NCBI RefSeq assembly: GCF_003818135.1
Contig: NZ_RPOH01000013.1
Coordinates: 1-43,874 of the forward strand
Reading direction: 5' to 3'
From: Buttiauxella warmboldiae
Lineage (GTDB): Bacteria > Pseudomonadota > Gammaproteobacteria > Enterobacterales > Enterobacteriaceae
Length of the DNA: 43,874 nt
Below, one piece after another: positions 16,306 through 27,121 of the stretch (the first letter of the stretch is position 1; every line of letters begins with the position of its first letter). Under the pieces are notes generated by a model. It searched no databases. It was not told where the DNA came from and saw only the letters and a program-made list of their open reading frames with translations. Both the position numbers and the translations under genes were made by a program.

Positions 16306-16400
16306 TATCCCCAGCCCACAAAGTAAAAATCTCATGCGGCTAATAGATTGTTTTAACTAAATCTTACCCTACAGAAAATAAAATTGAGCGGGAGTTTACC

Positions 16401-17390
16401 ATGCACAAATTTACTAAAGCGCTGGCGGCAATTGGCATCGCTGCCGTTATGTCACAATCCGCTATCGCAGAAACCATGAAGCTGGGCTTCCTGGTGAAGC
16501 AGCCGGAGGAACCCTGGTTCCAGACCGAATGGAAATTTGCTGATAAAGCCGGGAAAGACCTCGGGTTTGAAGTGATCAAAATTGCCGTACCGGATGGCGA
16601 GAAAACCCTTAATGCGATTGATAGCCTGGCGGCCAGCGGCGCGAAAGGTTTTGTTATTTGTACGCCCGATCCCAAACTCGGTTCAGCGATCGTCGCTAAA
16701 GCAAAAAGCTATGACATGAAGGTGATAGCTGTTGATGACCAGTTTGTTACCGCCAAAGGTAAGCCAATGGAAACAGTGCCTTTGGTGATGATGGCGGCGA
16801 CTAAAATCGGCGAACGCCAGGGGCAAGAGCTGTACAAAGAGATGCAGAAACGCGGTTGGGATGTGAAAGCGTCTGCGGTGATGGCGATTACGGCGGATGA
16901 ACTCGATACCGCGCGTCGTCGCACCTCTGGCTCAATGGCAGCCCTGAAAGCCGCCGGTTTCCCGGAAAAGCAGATCTACAAAGTTCCTACCAAGTCTAAC
17001 GATATCCCAGGCGCCTTCGACGCCGCTAACTCCATGCTGGTTCAGCACCCGGAAGTGAAACACTGGCTGATTGTCGGCATGAATGACAATACCGTGCTGG
17101 GAGGCGTGCGTGCCACTGAAGGGCAGGGCTTTAAAGCACCGGATGTGATTGGCGTCGGCATCAACGGTGTGGATGCCGTTAGCGAACTGTCGAAAGCCAG
17201 CGCCACCGGCTTCTATGGTTCTCTGCTGCCAAGCCCCGATGTACACGGCTATAAGAGCAGCGAAATGCTCTACAACTGGGTCACCAAAGGTGTGGAGCCG
17301 GCAAAATTCACCGAGGTGACCGACGTGGTGTTGATCACGCGCGATAACTTTAAAGAAGAGCTGGCGAAAAAAGGATTAGGCGGTAAGTAA
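16401..17390 (+). CDS. araF: L-arabinose ABC transporter, periplasmic binding protein
   Basis: A 329-aa binding protein, the exact length of E. coli AraF, with a signal peptide (MHKFTKALAAIGIAAVM, cut after SAIA near residue 23) and mature start ETMKLGFLVKQPEEPWFQTE. It captures L-arabinose in the periplasm for AraG and AraH. Internal segments such as IVGMNDNTVLGGVRATEG and FYGSLLPSPDVHGYKSSEMLYNW match the family. GGGAG precedes ATG 16401. It is first in araFGH, followed by paired REP elements that separate it from araG. Regulation by AraC and CRP is supported by upstream sites. Confidence 0.97.
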   Translation: MHKFTKALAAIGIAAVMSQSAIAETMKLGFLVKQPEEPWFQTEWKFADKAGKDLGFEVIKIAVPDGEKTLNAIDSLAASGAKGFVICTPDPKLGSAIVAKAKSYDMKVIAVDDQFVTAKGKPMETVPLVMMAATKIGERQGQELYKEMQKRGWDVKASAVMAITADELDTARRRTSGSMAALKAAGFPEKQIYKVPTKSNDIPGAFDAANSMLVQHPEVKHWLIVGMNDNTVLGGVRATEGQGFKAPDVIGVGINGVDAVSELSKASATGFYGSLLPSPDVHGYKSSEMLYNWVTKGVEPAKFTEVTDVVLITRDNFKEELAKKGLGGK

Positions 17391-17397
17391 TCCCCTG

Positions 17398-17487
17398 GGT
17401 GGATGGCGCTTGCGCTTATCCACCTTAGCCAAACCTCACTCTCGTAAACACAAACTGTTGGTCGGATAAGCGCATACGTCATCCGAC
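17398..17487. repeat. Two REP-like hairpins between araF and araG
   Basis: Hairpin one (17398-17424) pairs GGTGGAT with ATCCACC around a GCGC core. Hairpin two (17461-17487) pairs GTCGGAT with ATCCGAC. Their opposite orientation and about 36-base spacing fit a BIME. As with the other importer in this window, it lies just after the binding-protein gene and probably raises AraF over AraG/AraH. Confidence 0.75.
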
Positions 17488-17500
17488 ATTGGGGTATGTC

Positions 17501-19015
17501 ATGCAACACCAGACACCGTATCTCTCTTTTCGTGGTATTGGCAAAACCTTTCCCGGAGTGAAAGCCTTACAGGACATCAGTTTCGACTGCTATGCCGGGC
17601 AGGTGCACGCACTCATGGGGGAGAATGGCGCCGGAAAATCAACGCTTCTGAAAATTCTGAGCGGGAACTATGCGCCGAGCGAAGGCAGCATTGTGCTGCG
17701 CGGCGAAGAAGTCACCTTTGCCGACACGCCTGCGGCCCTTAATGCCGGAGTCGCCATAATCTATCAGGAGCTGCACCTGGTGCCGGAAATGTCGGTCGCC
17801 GAGAATATTTACCTCGGGCAGCTTCCGCACAAAGCCGGTTTTGTGAACCGCTCCTTGCTCAATTACGAAGCCAAACTGCAGCTTGAACATCTTGGTCTGG
17901 ATATTGAACCGGGCACGCCGCTTAAATATTTATCCATTGGCCAATGGCAAATGGTGGAAATTGCCAAGGCGCTGGCGCGTAACGCAAAAGTGATCGCCTT
18001 TGACGAGCCGACCAGTTCTTTATCACGTCGTGAAATTGACAACCTGTTCCGCGTGATCCGTGAATTACGCGCCGAAGGCCGGGTGATCCTCTACGTTTCG
18101 CACCGCATGGAAGAGATCTTTGCCCTGAGAGATGCCATTACCGTCTTTAAAGATGGGCGCTACGTGCGCACTTTTGACGATATGCAGCAGGTCAACCATG
18201 ACTCGCTGGTGCAGGCGATGGTCGGGCGTGAACTGGGGGATATCTATGGCTGGAAACCCCGGGAATACGGGGCCGAGCGTTTGCGTCTTGATAGCGTAAA
18301 AGCGCCAGGCGTGCGGACACCCATTTCGCTTTCGGTGCGCAGTGGCGAAATTGTCGGGCTGTTTGGTTTGGTCGGCGCCGGGCGCAGCGAACTGATGAAA
18401 GGGATGTTTGGCGGCACACGTATCACCGACGGCAAGGTGCTGATTGATGGCGATATCATCAATATCCATAAGCCCGCCGATGCGATACGTGCGGGCATGA
18501 TGCTGTGCCCTGAGGATCGCAAAGCTGACGGTATTATTCCGGTGCACTCGGTGCGCGACAATATCAATATCAGCGCGCGGCGCAAGCATGTTAGCGCAGG
18601 TTGCCTGATTAACGAGCGCTGGGAAAGTGACAACGCCGCAGCGCATATCCGTTCCCTGAAGATCAAAACTCCCTCGGCTGAACAGCCGATTATGAATCTC
18701 TCCGGCGGCAACCAGCAGAAAGCTATTTTAGGGCGCTGGCTATCGGAAGAGATGAAAGTGATTCTGCTTGATGAACCTACACGCGGCATTGATGTGGGGG
18801 CAAAACACGAAATCTATAACGTGATTTATGCGCTGGCAGCCAAAGGCGTGGCGGTGCTGTTTGCCTCCAGCGACCTGCCCGAAGTGCTGGGCCTTGCCGA
18901 TCGCATTATTGTGATGCGCGAAGGGGAAATTGCCGGTGAATTACTGCATGGCGAAGCCAGTGAGCAACAGGCCCTGGGCCTCGCGATGCCAAAAACCAGC
19001 GCGTCTGCCGCTTGA
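17501..19015 (+). CDS. araG: L-arabinose ABC transporter, fused ATPase
   Basis: A 504-aa protein with two tandem ATP-binding domains, matching E. coli AraG in length and nearly throughout. Domain one has Walker [10 protein letters not shown] near residues 41-49 and the [18 protein letters not shown] segment. Domain two has the degenerate Walker [11 protein letters not shown], the signature LSGGNQQKA, and Walker [15 protein letters not shown]. This asymmetric design is normal for CUT2 sugar importers. I start at ATG 17501; a TTG at 17489 in the same frame has no ribosome site. The site before 17501 is weak (GGGGT). It powers import with AraH. Confidence 0.96.
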   Translation: MQHQTPYLSFRGIGKTFPGVKALQDISFDCYAGQVHALMGENGAGKSTLLKILSGNYAPSEGSIVLRGEEVTFADTPAALNAGVAIIYQELHLVPEMSVAENIYLGQLPHKAGFVNRSLLNYEAKLQLEHLGLDIEPGTPLKYLSIGQWQMVEIAKALARNAKVIAFDEPTSSLSRREIDNLFRVIRELRAEGRVILYVSHRMEEIFALRDAITVFKDGRYVRTFDDMQQVNHDSLVQAMVGRELGDIYGWKPREYGAERLRLDSVKAPGVRTPISLSVRSGEIVGLFGLVGAGRSELMKGMFGGTRITDGKVLIDGDIINIHKPADAIRAGMMLCPEDRKADGIIPVHSVRDNINISARRKHVSAGCLINERWESDNAAAHIRSLKIKTPSAEQPIMNLSGGNQQKAILGRWLSEEMKVILLDEPTRGIDVGAKHEIYNVIYALAAKGVAVLFASSDLPEVLGLADRIIVMREGEIAGELLHGEASEQQALGLAMPKTSASAA

Positions 19016-19029
19016 GTAAGGAGAAAAAA

Positions 19030-20019
19030 ATGTCTGCATTAACCACATCGGGCAACAGCAAGAAGAAGCCGTCGAATCTGAGTTTCGGACGTATCTGGGA
19101 TAACTACGGCATGCTGGTGGTGTTCGCCGTGCTGTTTATCGCCTGCGCTATCTTTGTGCCCAATTTCTCTTCTTTTGTGAATATGAAGGGGTTAGGGCTT
19201 GCCATTTCGATGTCGGGAATGGTGGCCTGCGGCATGTTGTTCTGCCTTGCGTCCGGTGATTTCGACCTCTCTGTGGCCTCGGTGATTGCCTGCGCGGGGG
19301 TCACTACGGCGGTGGCGATCAACATGACCGAAAGCCTGTGGATTGGCGTGGCGGCAGGGTTACTGCTTGGGATATTAAGCGGGCTGGTGAACGGCTTTGT
19401 GATCGCGCGGCTGAAAATTAACGCGTTGATTACCACGCTTGCCACGATGCAGATTGTACGCGGCCTGGCATATATTATTTCTGATGGTAAAGCCGTGGGC
19501 ATCGAGGATGAGCGCTTCTTTACCCTGGGCTACGCTAACTGGCTGGGCCTGCCGGCACCCATCTGGTTGACGGTGGGTTGCCTGATAATCTTCGGTTTCC
19601 TGCTCAATAAAACCACCTTTGGGCGCAATACGCTGGCGATTGGCGGTAACGAAGAGGCCGCGCGTCTGGCGGGGGTGCCGGTCGTGCGTACCAAAATCAT
19701 CATCTTTATTCTTTCAGGCTTAGTCTCGGCTGCGGCAGGAATTATCCTTGCTTCGCGTATGACCAGCGGCCAGCCGATGACCTCTATTGGCTACGAGCTG
19801 ATTGTCATTTCTGCCTGCGTGCTGGGGGGCGTGTCGTTGAAGGGCGGGATCGGTAAAATTTCTTATGTGATTGCCGGGATTTTGATTCTTGGTACCGTAG
19901 AAAACGCCATGAACCTGCTGAATATTTCACCGTTCTCGCAATATGTGGTGCGCGGGCTAATTCTGCTGGCGGCGGTTATTTTCGACCGCTATAAACAGAA
20001 AGCCAAACGCGCCGTCTGA
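19030..20019 (+). CDS. araH: L-arabinose ABC transporter, permease
   Basis: A 329-aa permease with 8-10 hydrophobic spans, nearly collinear with E. coli AraH (FGRIWDNYGMLVVFAVLF near residues 23-40, ASGDFDLSVASVIACAGVTT near 77-96, VSLKGGIGKISYV). It forms the membrane channel for L-arabinose with AraF and AraG. ATG 19030 follows AAGGAGA; the frame extends to a TTG at 19012 that overlaps araG and is rejected. A clear hairpin follows the stop. Confidence 0.96.
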   Translation: MSALTTSGNSKKKPSNLSFGRIWDNYGMLVVFAVLFIACAIFVPNFSSFVNMKGLGLAISMSGMVACGMLFCLASGDFDLSVASVIACAGVTTAVAINMTESLWIGVAAGLLLGILSGLVNGFVIARLKINALITTLATMQIVRGLAYIISDGKAVGIEDERFFTLGYANWLGLPAPIWLTVGCLIIFGFLLNKTTFGRNTLAIGGNEEAARLAGVPVVRTKIIIFILSGLVSAAAGIILASRMTSGQPMTSIGYELIVISACVLGGVSLKGGIGKISYVIAGILILGTVENAMNLLNISPFSQYVVRGLILLAAVIFDRYKQKAKRAV

Positions 20020-20030
20020 GTGTTGATATC

Positions 20031-20077
20031 GATTAGCCGGGAACGCCTGAAAAACAGTTTCCGGTTAATCTTTATTT
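20031..20077 (+). terminator. Terminator of araFGH
   Basis: GATTA-GCCGG-GAAC pairs with GTTTCCGG-TAATC around an 11-base loop, then TTTATTT follows. Minor mismatches occur, but stem length and T-tract make it a good intrinsic terminator. Confidence 0.75.
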
Positions 20078-20227
20078 GGCAGAAAATCCAGATATTAAAT
20101 GTGATATTCCCTGCCTGATTAGTGGTTCATTCCATAAACTATTGCAAAGTAAGAGGTAAATCACTGTAACAGTTTCATGGCTAAAGTAGAGTCGGCAGCC
20201 TGAATTCGGCTTCAAGGAGATGAGCCA

Positions 20228-21493
20228 ATGAGCAGTGATGTCAATTACACCAGCAGTAAAGTGCGCGTTCCTGGCAACCGTAAGTTCGATACAACCTGGG
20301 TTCTGAGTCTTTTTGGTACCGCAGTGGGGGCAGGGGTGCTGTTTCTGCCAATCAACGCGGGGATGGGGGGATTCTGGCCGTTAGTCGCGCTGGCCATTAT
20401 CGTGGGCCCCATGACGTGGCTTGCCCACCGTGGACTCGCTCGTTTTGTCTTATCTTCACGCAACCCCGGCAGCGATATCACCGAAGTTGTAGAAGAACAT
20501 TTCGGTGCGAAAGCGGGTATCTTAATCACGCTGCTCTACTTCTTTGCCATCTACCCGATTCTGCTGATCTACGGCGTGGGCATCACCAACACTATCGACT
20601 CGCTGATGGTCAACCAGCTGGGCATGACCCCGCCGCCGCGCGCGATCCTGTCGATTGTGCTGATTGTCGCACTGATGGCGGTGATGCTAACCAGCGAGCG
20701 AGTGATGCTGAAAATCACCGAGCTGATGGTCTACCCGCTGGTGGGAATTTTACTGTTCCTCTCCCTGTATTTGATGCCGCACTGGAACACCGCGGCGCTT
20801 TCCCAGGTGCCCACCGCCATGGATTTCACCACCACCCTGTGGCTGACTATTCCGGTGTTGGTATTCGCCTTTAACCACTCCCCGGCTATCTCCTCTTTTG
20901 CCCTGTCGCAACGCCGTGAATACGGGAATCAGGCAGATGAAAAGGCGAGCCAGACGCTGCGTAAAACCTCGACCATTCTGCTGGCCTTTGTGATGCTGTT
21001 TGTCTTTAGCTGCGTGCTCAGCGTGACGCCAGCCGATCTGATGGCGGCCAAACAGCAAAATATTTCGATGCTGAGCTTCCTGGCTAACAAATTCGATAAT
21101 CCGTTAATCTCTATCTTTGGTCCACTGGTGGCGATTCTGGCTATTTCCAGCTCCTTCTTCGGCCATTATCTTGGCGCGCGTGAAGGCCTGCATGGTCTGG
21201 TGAAAAAAATTGCCCATCACAACGGCAAACACTTTGACGATCGCCAGCTGAATAAAGCCATTGCGCTGTTCTTTATGCTGAGCCTGTGGCTGGTGGCGAC
21301 CCTCAACCCAAGTATTCTTGGCATGATTGAATCGCTGGGCGGCCCCATTATCGCGATGATTCTGTTTATCATGCCGATGTATGCGATTCATAAAATGCCG
21401 GCGCTGGCGCAATTCCGCGGCAAAGCGAGCAATATCTTTGTTACCGTAATGGGGCTGGTGGCGATTTCAGGTCTGATCGCCAGCTTCTTCTGA
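20228..21493 (+). CDS. SdaC-like serine/H+ symporter (HAAAP family)
   Basis: A 421-aa carrier with about 11 spans. It resembles E. coli SdaC (429 aa) in [18 protein letters not shown]-type N-terminal sequence (here [20 protein letters not shown]), [50 protein letters not shown], and [24 protein letters not shown]. SdaC imports L-serine with protons, so serine or a related hydroxy amino acid is the likely substrate. AAGGAG precedes ATG 20228. It is a single-gene unit between the araH and otsB terminators, absent from that position in E. coli K-12, so it looks like an insertion into the backbone. It may be a paralogue of an sdaC elsewhere, so no symbol is assigned. Confidence 0.85.
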   Translation: MSSDVNYTSSKVRVPGNRKFDTTWVLSLFGTAVGAGVLFLPINAGMGGFWPLVALAIIVGPMTWLAHRGLARFVLSSRNPGSDITEVVEEHFGAKAGILITLLYFFAIYPILLIYGVGITNTIDSLMVNQLGMTPPPRAILSIVLIVALMAVMLTSERVMLKITELMVYPLVGILLFLSLYLMPHWNTAALSQVPTAMDFTTTLWLTIPVLVFAFNHSPAISSFALSQRREYGNQADEKASQTLRKTSTILLAFVMLFVFSCVLSVTPADLMAAKQQNISMLSFLANKFDNPLISIFGPLVAILAISSSFFGHYLGAREGLHGLVKKIAHHNGKHFDDRQLNKAIALFFMLSLWLVATLNPSILGMIESLGGPIIAMILFIMPMYAIHKMPALAQFRGKASNIFVTVMGLVAISGLIASFF

Positions 21494-21520
21494 CCCCTCC
21501 TCTCTTCCTGTCTTTTCCTA

Positions 21521-21550
21521 CGCCAGGCTGAACGTAGCCTGGCGATTTAT
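21521..21550 (+). terminator. Terminator after the SdaC-like gene
   Basis: CGCCAGGCT (21521-21529) and AGCCTGGCG (21536-21544) form a perfect 9-bp stem with loop GAACGT, followed by ATTTAT. It isolates the carrier from otsBA. Confidence 0.75.
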
Positions 21551-21579
21551 CCGGAAAAATTGCGACCCCCGTCACCCTG

Positions 21580-21591
21580 TCTATACTTACA
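21580..21591 (+). promoter_or_regulatory. Sigma-S-type promoter of otsBA
   Basis: TCTATACTTA fits the sigma-S -10 pattern (C at -13, TATACT, then TTA) with no strong -35. It lies about 65 bases before the otsB start. E. coli otsBA is induced by osmotic stress and stationary phase through RpoS, which agrees with the motif. Confidence 0.6.
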
Positions 21592-21620
21592 TGGCTAATC
21601 ATAATCTACCGTTACGGTAG

Positions 21621-23853
<2,233 letters not shown>

Positions 23854-23873
23854 GGATGAAGACAAGTGAAGTG

Positions 23874-23903
23874 CCCTGGTGAAATCACGTTATTTCGCCG
23901 GGG
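23874..23903. terminator. Weak terminator-like hairpin between otsA and the uspC remnant
   Basis: CCCTGGTGAAAT (23874-23885) pairs with ATTTCGCCGGGG (23892-23903) using two G-T pairs, loop CACGTT. No clear T-tract follows on either strand. It lies between the convergent ends of otsA and the uspC pseudogene. Confidence 0.4.
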
Positions 23904-23940
23904 AGCCATCCCCTGATTTTGTCGTTAACTTAAATTTCAC

Positions 23941-24358
23941 TTATCTCAGCGGCACCAGCAATACATCAATTTTACTCGCAGCGACAACAGCCTTCGCGCA
24001 GCAAATTATTTTGCTAAAAAAACGCTGGTTATGGTTGTCACAAATCACTAAATCCAGCGAACAGCGGTTACATTTTAGCAAAATATGTGCGCTTAATTCG
24101 CCTGTGATAATAATGCCGTCATAAGTAGGGATATTGGTTTTTAAAATTAATTTATCAATAAAAAACCGGATCTCCTCAAGCATTAACTCACGCAAATCCT
24201 CCATCATCGGGGGGCAAATTGAGTATAAAGTTCGGGATCGCAAGCCTGCGTAAGCAAGGTGATTTTCCATTTACAGGCCTCGTGATGGAAACGGCTTTCG
24301 CCAGCAGCTACTGGCTTTGTACGCTGACGGCGAGGGTACCAGAATATATTGAACTCAT
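23941..24358 (-). pseudogene. uspC: uspC pseudogene (universal stress protein C), nonsense plus frameshift
   Basis: Read leftward from ATG 24358, with AGGAG at good spacing, the sequence resembles E. coli UspC but is interrupted twice. The first 16 codons (MSSIYSGTLAVSVQSQ) are followed by TAG at 24308-24310, where UspC continues with Gln. The frame then gives LLAKAVSITRPVNGK before a one-base loss near 24265 shifts it. After the shift, DPELYTQFAPPMMEDLRE and then LSAHILLKCNRC, LVICDNHNQRFFS and VLLVPLR follow the UspC C-terminus closely. A 109-codon frame from 24270 could still make a C-terminal fragment, but it lacks the nucleotide-binding N-terminal half. The position between otsA and flhD is that of uspC in E. 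coli. Sequencing error could explain one lesion, hardly both. Confidence 0.85.
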
Positions 24359-25164
24359 GGCAACTCCTGCGGCTTGAGCGCCCTGCGGGTAACTGCTTTC
24401 CCTACTACAACCTACCTTTTTACGCAAGGACAGTACCCGCTTAAAATGTGAGGTTACATTCGGAAAAAGATTAATATTGCTAATGAATTTCGGTTGTACA
24501 GGCAGTGGAATGCATCGATCGCGCAAAATAGCATCAGACTTTTTTATTATTTTATCAAAATAGTCTCGCGGGAACTGTTCGCCGGGGAATTAATCTTTTT
24601 CGCTAACAAAAGACCCCGCTTTTATAGCGTAATATGCTTTTTATGGCGTTTATTTTAGTTAATCAATTCGTTTTTTTAGAAATATCCATGCCAATCAAAA
24701 GAATAAATAAACGTTGTGAAGTGATGTTGATGATGGGTGATCGGATTGTTGGTGCCAGGAAAATGTTTTTTCATGGAAAAGTAACGAAGATTTTGGATTT
24801 GCTGCTAATTTATGCAATATAAAAGCCGTACTGATGTTTTTAGAGGGCTTATAAAGTGAATTTGTGTGATATATGTCACATAAATATTAAAATTCATTGG
24901 CAACCGCATTGTATGTCTAAAAGGCTGCGAGTAGAGTTTGCGCAGAATTAGGAAAAATCTTAATTTTTCTCATAGAAATTCACTCTCAGATAACAACGCA
25001 CCAACAAAGATGTCGCAATCACATTGCATAACGGTGGATTGAGTGCGTGTTAATCAGTCAATTGATTTTGGCTTTTTGTTTGACTTTTGACCGAAATTTT
25101 TCCGGCGACTCATGGGGTGCGGCAACGCCGCATGTATAAAAGTTAGTTTTTCAGGATGAACACA
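24359..25164 (+). promoter_or_regulatory. Long AT-rich control region upstream of flhDC
   Basis: About 800 bases separate the uspC remnant from flhD. No gene is convincing; a 62-codon frame at 24634-24822 is AT-rich and lacks a good ribosome site. The right third should be the flhDC promoter and leader: a perfect CRP site (24865-24880), conserved-looking TAGGAAAAATCTTAA near 24950-24964, and a small hairpin TGCGGC/GCCGCA at 25118-25132 in the leader. The left part (24372-24860) shows nothing I can name. In E. coli this region integrates many regulators and often receives IS elements; no IS is present here. Confidence 0.6.
24865..24880. promoter_or_regulatory. Perfect CRP-cAMP site of flhDC
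   Basis: TGTGA-TATATG-TCACA is a perfect match to the CRP palindrome, about 290 bases before the flhD start. CRP is a known activator of flhDC in E. coli from an upstream site, so this is the expected operator. Confidence 0.85.
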
Positions 25165-25515
25165 ATGCATACATCCGAGTTGTTAAAACATATCTACGAT
25201 ATTAATTTATCGTACTTATTGCTTGCACAACGCCTTATTAGCAGTGATAAAGCCTCGGCAATGTTTCGTCTGGGAATGACCGAGGAGATGACCAATTCCC
25301 TGAGCGAATTAACCCTGCCGCAAATGGTAAAATTAGCGGAAACCAACCAGCTAATCTGCCAATTCCGCTTCAACGATAACCAGACTATTAGCCGCCTGAC
25401 CCAAGATTCGCGCGTGGATGATTTACAGCAAATTCATACCGGCATTTTGTTATCCACCCGTTTATTAAATGAGGTGTCCGCATCAGACGAGGCGCCACGT
25501 AAAAAAAGGGCGTGA
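25165..25515 (+). CDS. flhD: Flagellar master regulator subunit FlhD
   Basis: A 116-aa protein (E. coli 116) that forms the FlhD4C2 activator of class II flagellar promoters. Near-identical segments include [19 protein letters not shown] at the start, [15 protein letters not shown] and [13 protein letters not shown], with the basic RKKRA end. I choose ATG 25165, matching the E. coli start; ATG 25156, three codons earlier, is in frame and lies closer to the AGGA site, so the exact start is slightly open. flhC follows four bases after the stop. Confidence 0.96.
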   Translation: MHTSELLKHIYDINLSYLLLAQRLISSDKASAMFRLGMTEEMTNSLSELTLPQMVKLAETNQLICQFRFNDNQTISRLTQDSRVDDLQQIHTGILLSTRLLNEVSASDEAPRKKRA

Positions 25516-25519
25516 CAAA

Positions 25520-26098
25520 ATGAGCGAGAAAAGCATTGTTCAGGAAGCCCGCGATATACAACTGGCGATGGAGTTAATTACCCTCGGAGCCAGGCTGCAG
25601 ATGCTGGAAAGCGAAACGCAATTAAGCCGTGGTCGTTTGATCAAATTATATAAAGAGCTTCGCGGTAGCCCGCCACCGAAAGGCATGCTGCCCTTTTCAA
25701 CCGACTGGTTTATGACGTGGGAGCAAAATATTCATGCTTCTATGTTCTGCAACAGCTGGCAGTTTTTGCTACGCACCGGGTTATGTAGCGGTGTTGATGC
25801 GGTCATTAAGGCTTATCGTTTATACCTTGAGCAGTGCCCCGCACAAGAAGGTGGCCCCTTGTTGGCGCTGACACGCGCCTGGACGCTGGTGCGTTTTGTC
25901 GAAAGCAACATGCTGGAATTAAGCCGCTGTAACTGCTGCGGCGGCAATTTTATTACTCACGCGCACCAACCCCCAGGCAGCTTTGTCTGCAGTTTATGCC
26001 AGCCGCCATCACGAGCGGTAAAAAGACGTAAACTTTCTATCAACACTGCCGATATTATTCCACAACTGCTGGATGAACAGGTCAAACAGGCCGTTTAA
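25520..26098 (+). CDS. flhC: Flagellar master regulator subunit FlhC
   Basis: A 192-aa DNA-binding partner of FlhD, same length as in E. coli. The zinc-binding cysteines are visible as CNCCGG near 137-142 and CSLC near 157-160. [19 protein letters not shown] matches the known N-terminus, fixing ATG 25520; a longer frame to 25469 lies inside flhD. The ribosome site is weak (AAGGGCG 12 bases upstream), consistent with coupling to flhD. The last 70 bases also carry the sigma-28 promoter of motA, so the codons there serve two functions. Confidence 0.97.
   Translation: MSEKSIVQEARDIQLAMELITLGARLQMLESETQLSRGRLIKLYKELRGSPPPKGMLPFSTDWFMTWEQNIHASMFCNSWQFLLRTGLCSGVDAVIKAYRLYLEQCPAQEGGPLLALTRAWTLVRFVESNMLELSRCNCCGGNFITHAHQPPGSFVCSLCQPPSRAVKRRKLSINTADIIPQLLDEQVKQAV
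26029..26055 (+). promoter_or_regulatory. Sigma-28 (FliA) promoter of motAB-cheAW inside flhC
   Basis: TAAACTTT (26029-26036), 11 bases, then GCCGATAT (26048-26055) matches the FliA consensus TAAAGTTT-N11-GCCGATAA at all but two positions. It lies within the C-terminal codons of flhC ([10 protein letters not shown]). Transcription would start near 26066, giving a motA leader of about 160 bases that includes the hairpin at 26124. Confidence 0.85.
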
Positions 26099-26123
26099 CA
26101 GTTCGGTGTGGTAAAAACACTCC

Positions 26124-26156
26124 AGCAGCGATAAGTGATTATCGCTGCTTTTTTTT
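26124..26156 (+). terminator. Strong intrinsic terminator after flhC, within the motA leader
   Basis: AGCAGCGATAA and TTATCGCTGCT form a perfect 11-bp stem with loop GTGA, followed by eight T's. It should end flhDC mRNA. Because the motA sigma-28 promoter is upstream of it, that transcript must also cross it. Confidence 0.9.
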
Positions 26157-26227
26157 GCCCGGGCCCCGGCTGTTTTCACCTCTGATTTGTGACTCCTCGT
26201 CATATTTAACAGCAGAAGGATGTACTC

Positions 26228-27121
26228 GTGCTGATTGTAATAGGTTATCTGGTCGTAATGGTGACGGTATTCGGCGGCTATATGATGACCGGTGGTCATC
26301 TTGGCGCACTCTATCAGCCAGCTGAATTTATCATCATTGCTGGAGCGGGGGTGGGAGCTTTTATCGTCGGTAATAACGGTAAGGCCATTAAAGCTACGGT
26401 AAAAGCTTTGCCATTACTTTTTCGCCGCTCGAAATATACCAAAAGCATTTATATGGATCTTATGGCCCTGCTGTATCGTCTGATGACAAAGTCACGCCAG
26501 CAGGGAATGTTTTCGCTGGAGAATGATATTGAAAATCCGCAAGAGAGCGAAATCTTTGCCAGCTATCCACGCATTTTAGCCAACGCGCTGATGCTGGAAT
26601 TCATTACTGATTATCTGCGTCTGATCATCAGCGGAAATATGAACTCCTTCGAAATTGAAGCGCTGATGGATGAAGAGATCGAGACTCACGAAAGTGAGGC
26701 GGAAATACCGGCCAATAGCCTGGCTATTATGGGGGATTCGCTCCCGGCATTCGGTATCGTGGCGGCGGTTATGGGGGTGGTGCATGCATTGGCTTCCGCC
26801 GACCGACCCGCGGCAGAACTTGGCGCGTTAATTGCCCACGCCATGGTCGGAACCTTCCTCGGTATTTTACTGGCTTACGGTTTTATTTCACCGCTGGCGA
26901 CCGTTCTGCGCCAGAAAAGCGCCGAAACGACCAAGATGATGCAGTGTGTAAAAGTCACCTTGCTCTCAAGCCTTAACGGTTATGCACCGCCCATTGCGGT
27001 TGAGTTCGGTCGTAAAACGCTCTATTCCAGCGAGCGTCCTTCGTTTGTCGAACTTGAAGAACATGTTCGCGCCGTGCGTTCTCCGAATGCGCAGCAGCGC
27101 GCCACGGAAGAAGAAGTATGA
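26228..27121 (+). CDS. motA: Flagellar motor stator protein MotA
   Basis: A 297-aa inner-membrane protein (E. coli 295) forming, with MotB, the proton channel of the stator. It has four spans and a large cytoplasmic loop; [16 protein letters not shown] near residues 89-104 contains the Arg90 and Glu98 equivalents that contact FliG. The segment [28 protein letters not shown] is nearly identical to E. coli. The start is GTG 26228, as in E. coli, with AAGGA seven bases upstream. The stop overlaps the motB ATG (ATGA at 27118-27121). It leads motAB-cheAW. Confidence 0.97.
   Translation: MLIVIGYLVVMVTVFGGYMMTGGHLGALYQPAEFIIIAGAGVGAFIVGNNGKAIKATVKALPLLFRRSKYTKSIYMDLMALLYRLMTKSRQQGMFSLENDIENPQESEIFASYPRILANALMLEFITDYLRLIISGNMNSFEIEALMDEEIETHESEAEIPANSLAIMGDSLPAFGIVAAVMGVVHALASADRPAAELGALIAHAMVGTFLGILLAYGFISPLATVLRQKSAETTKMMQCVKVTLLSSLNGYAPPIAVEFGRKTLYSSERPSFVELEEHVRAVRSPNAQQRATEEEV

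Noticed and set aside
24308-24526. A 72-codon frame ending with the first 16 UspC residues, as a gene of its own
   Set aside because: Only its last 16 codons resemble anything (UspC); the rest is upstream non-coding sequence that happens to be open.
24634-24822. A 62-codon open frame upstream of flhD
   Set aside because: It starts without a ribosome site, lies in AT-rich control DNA and shows no recognisable motif.
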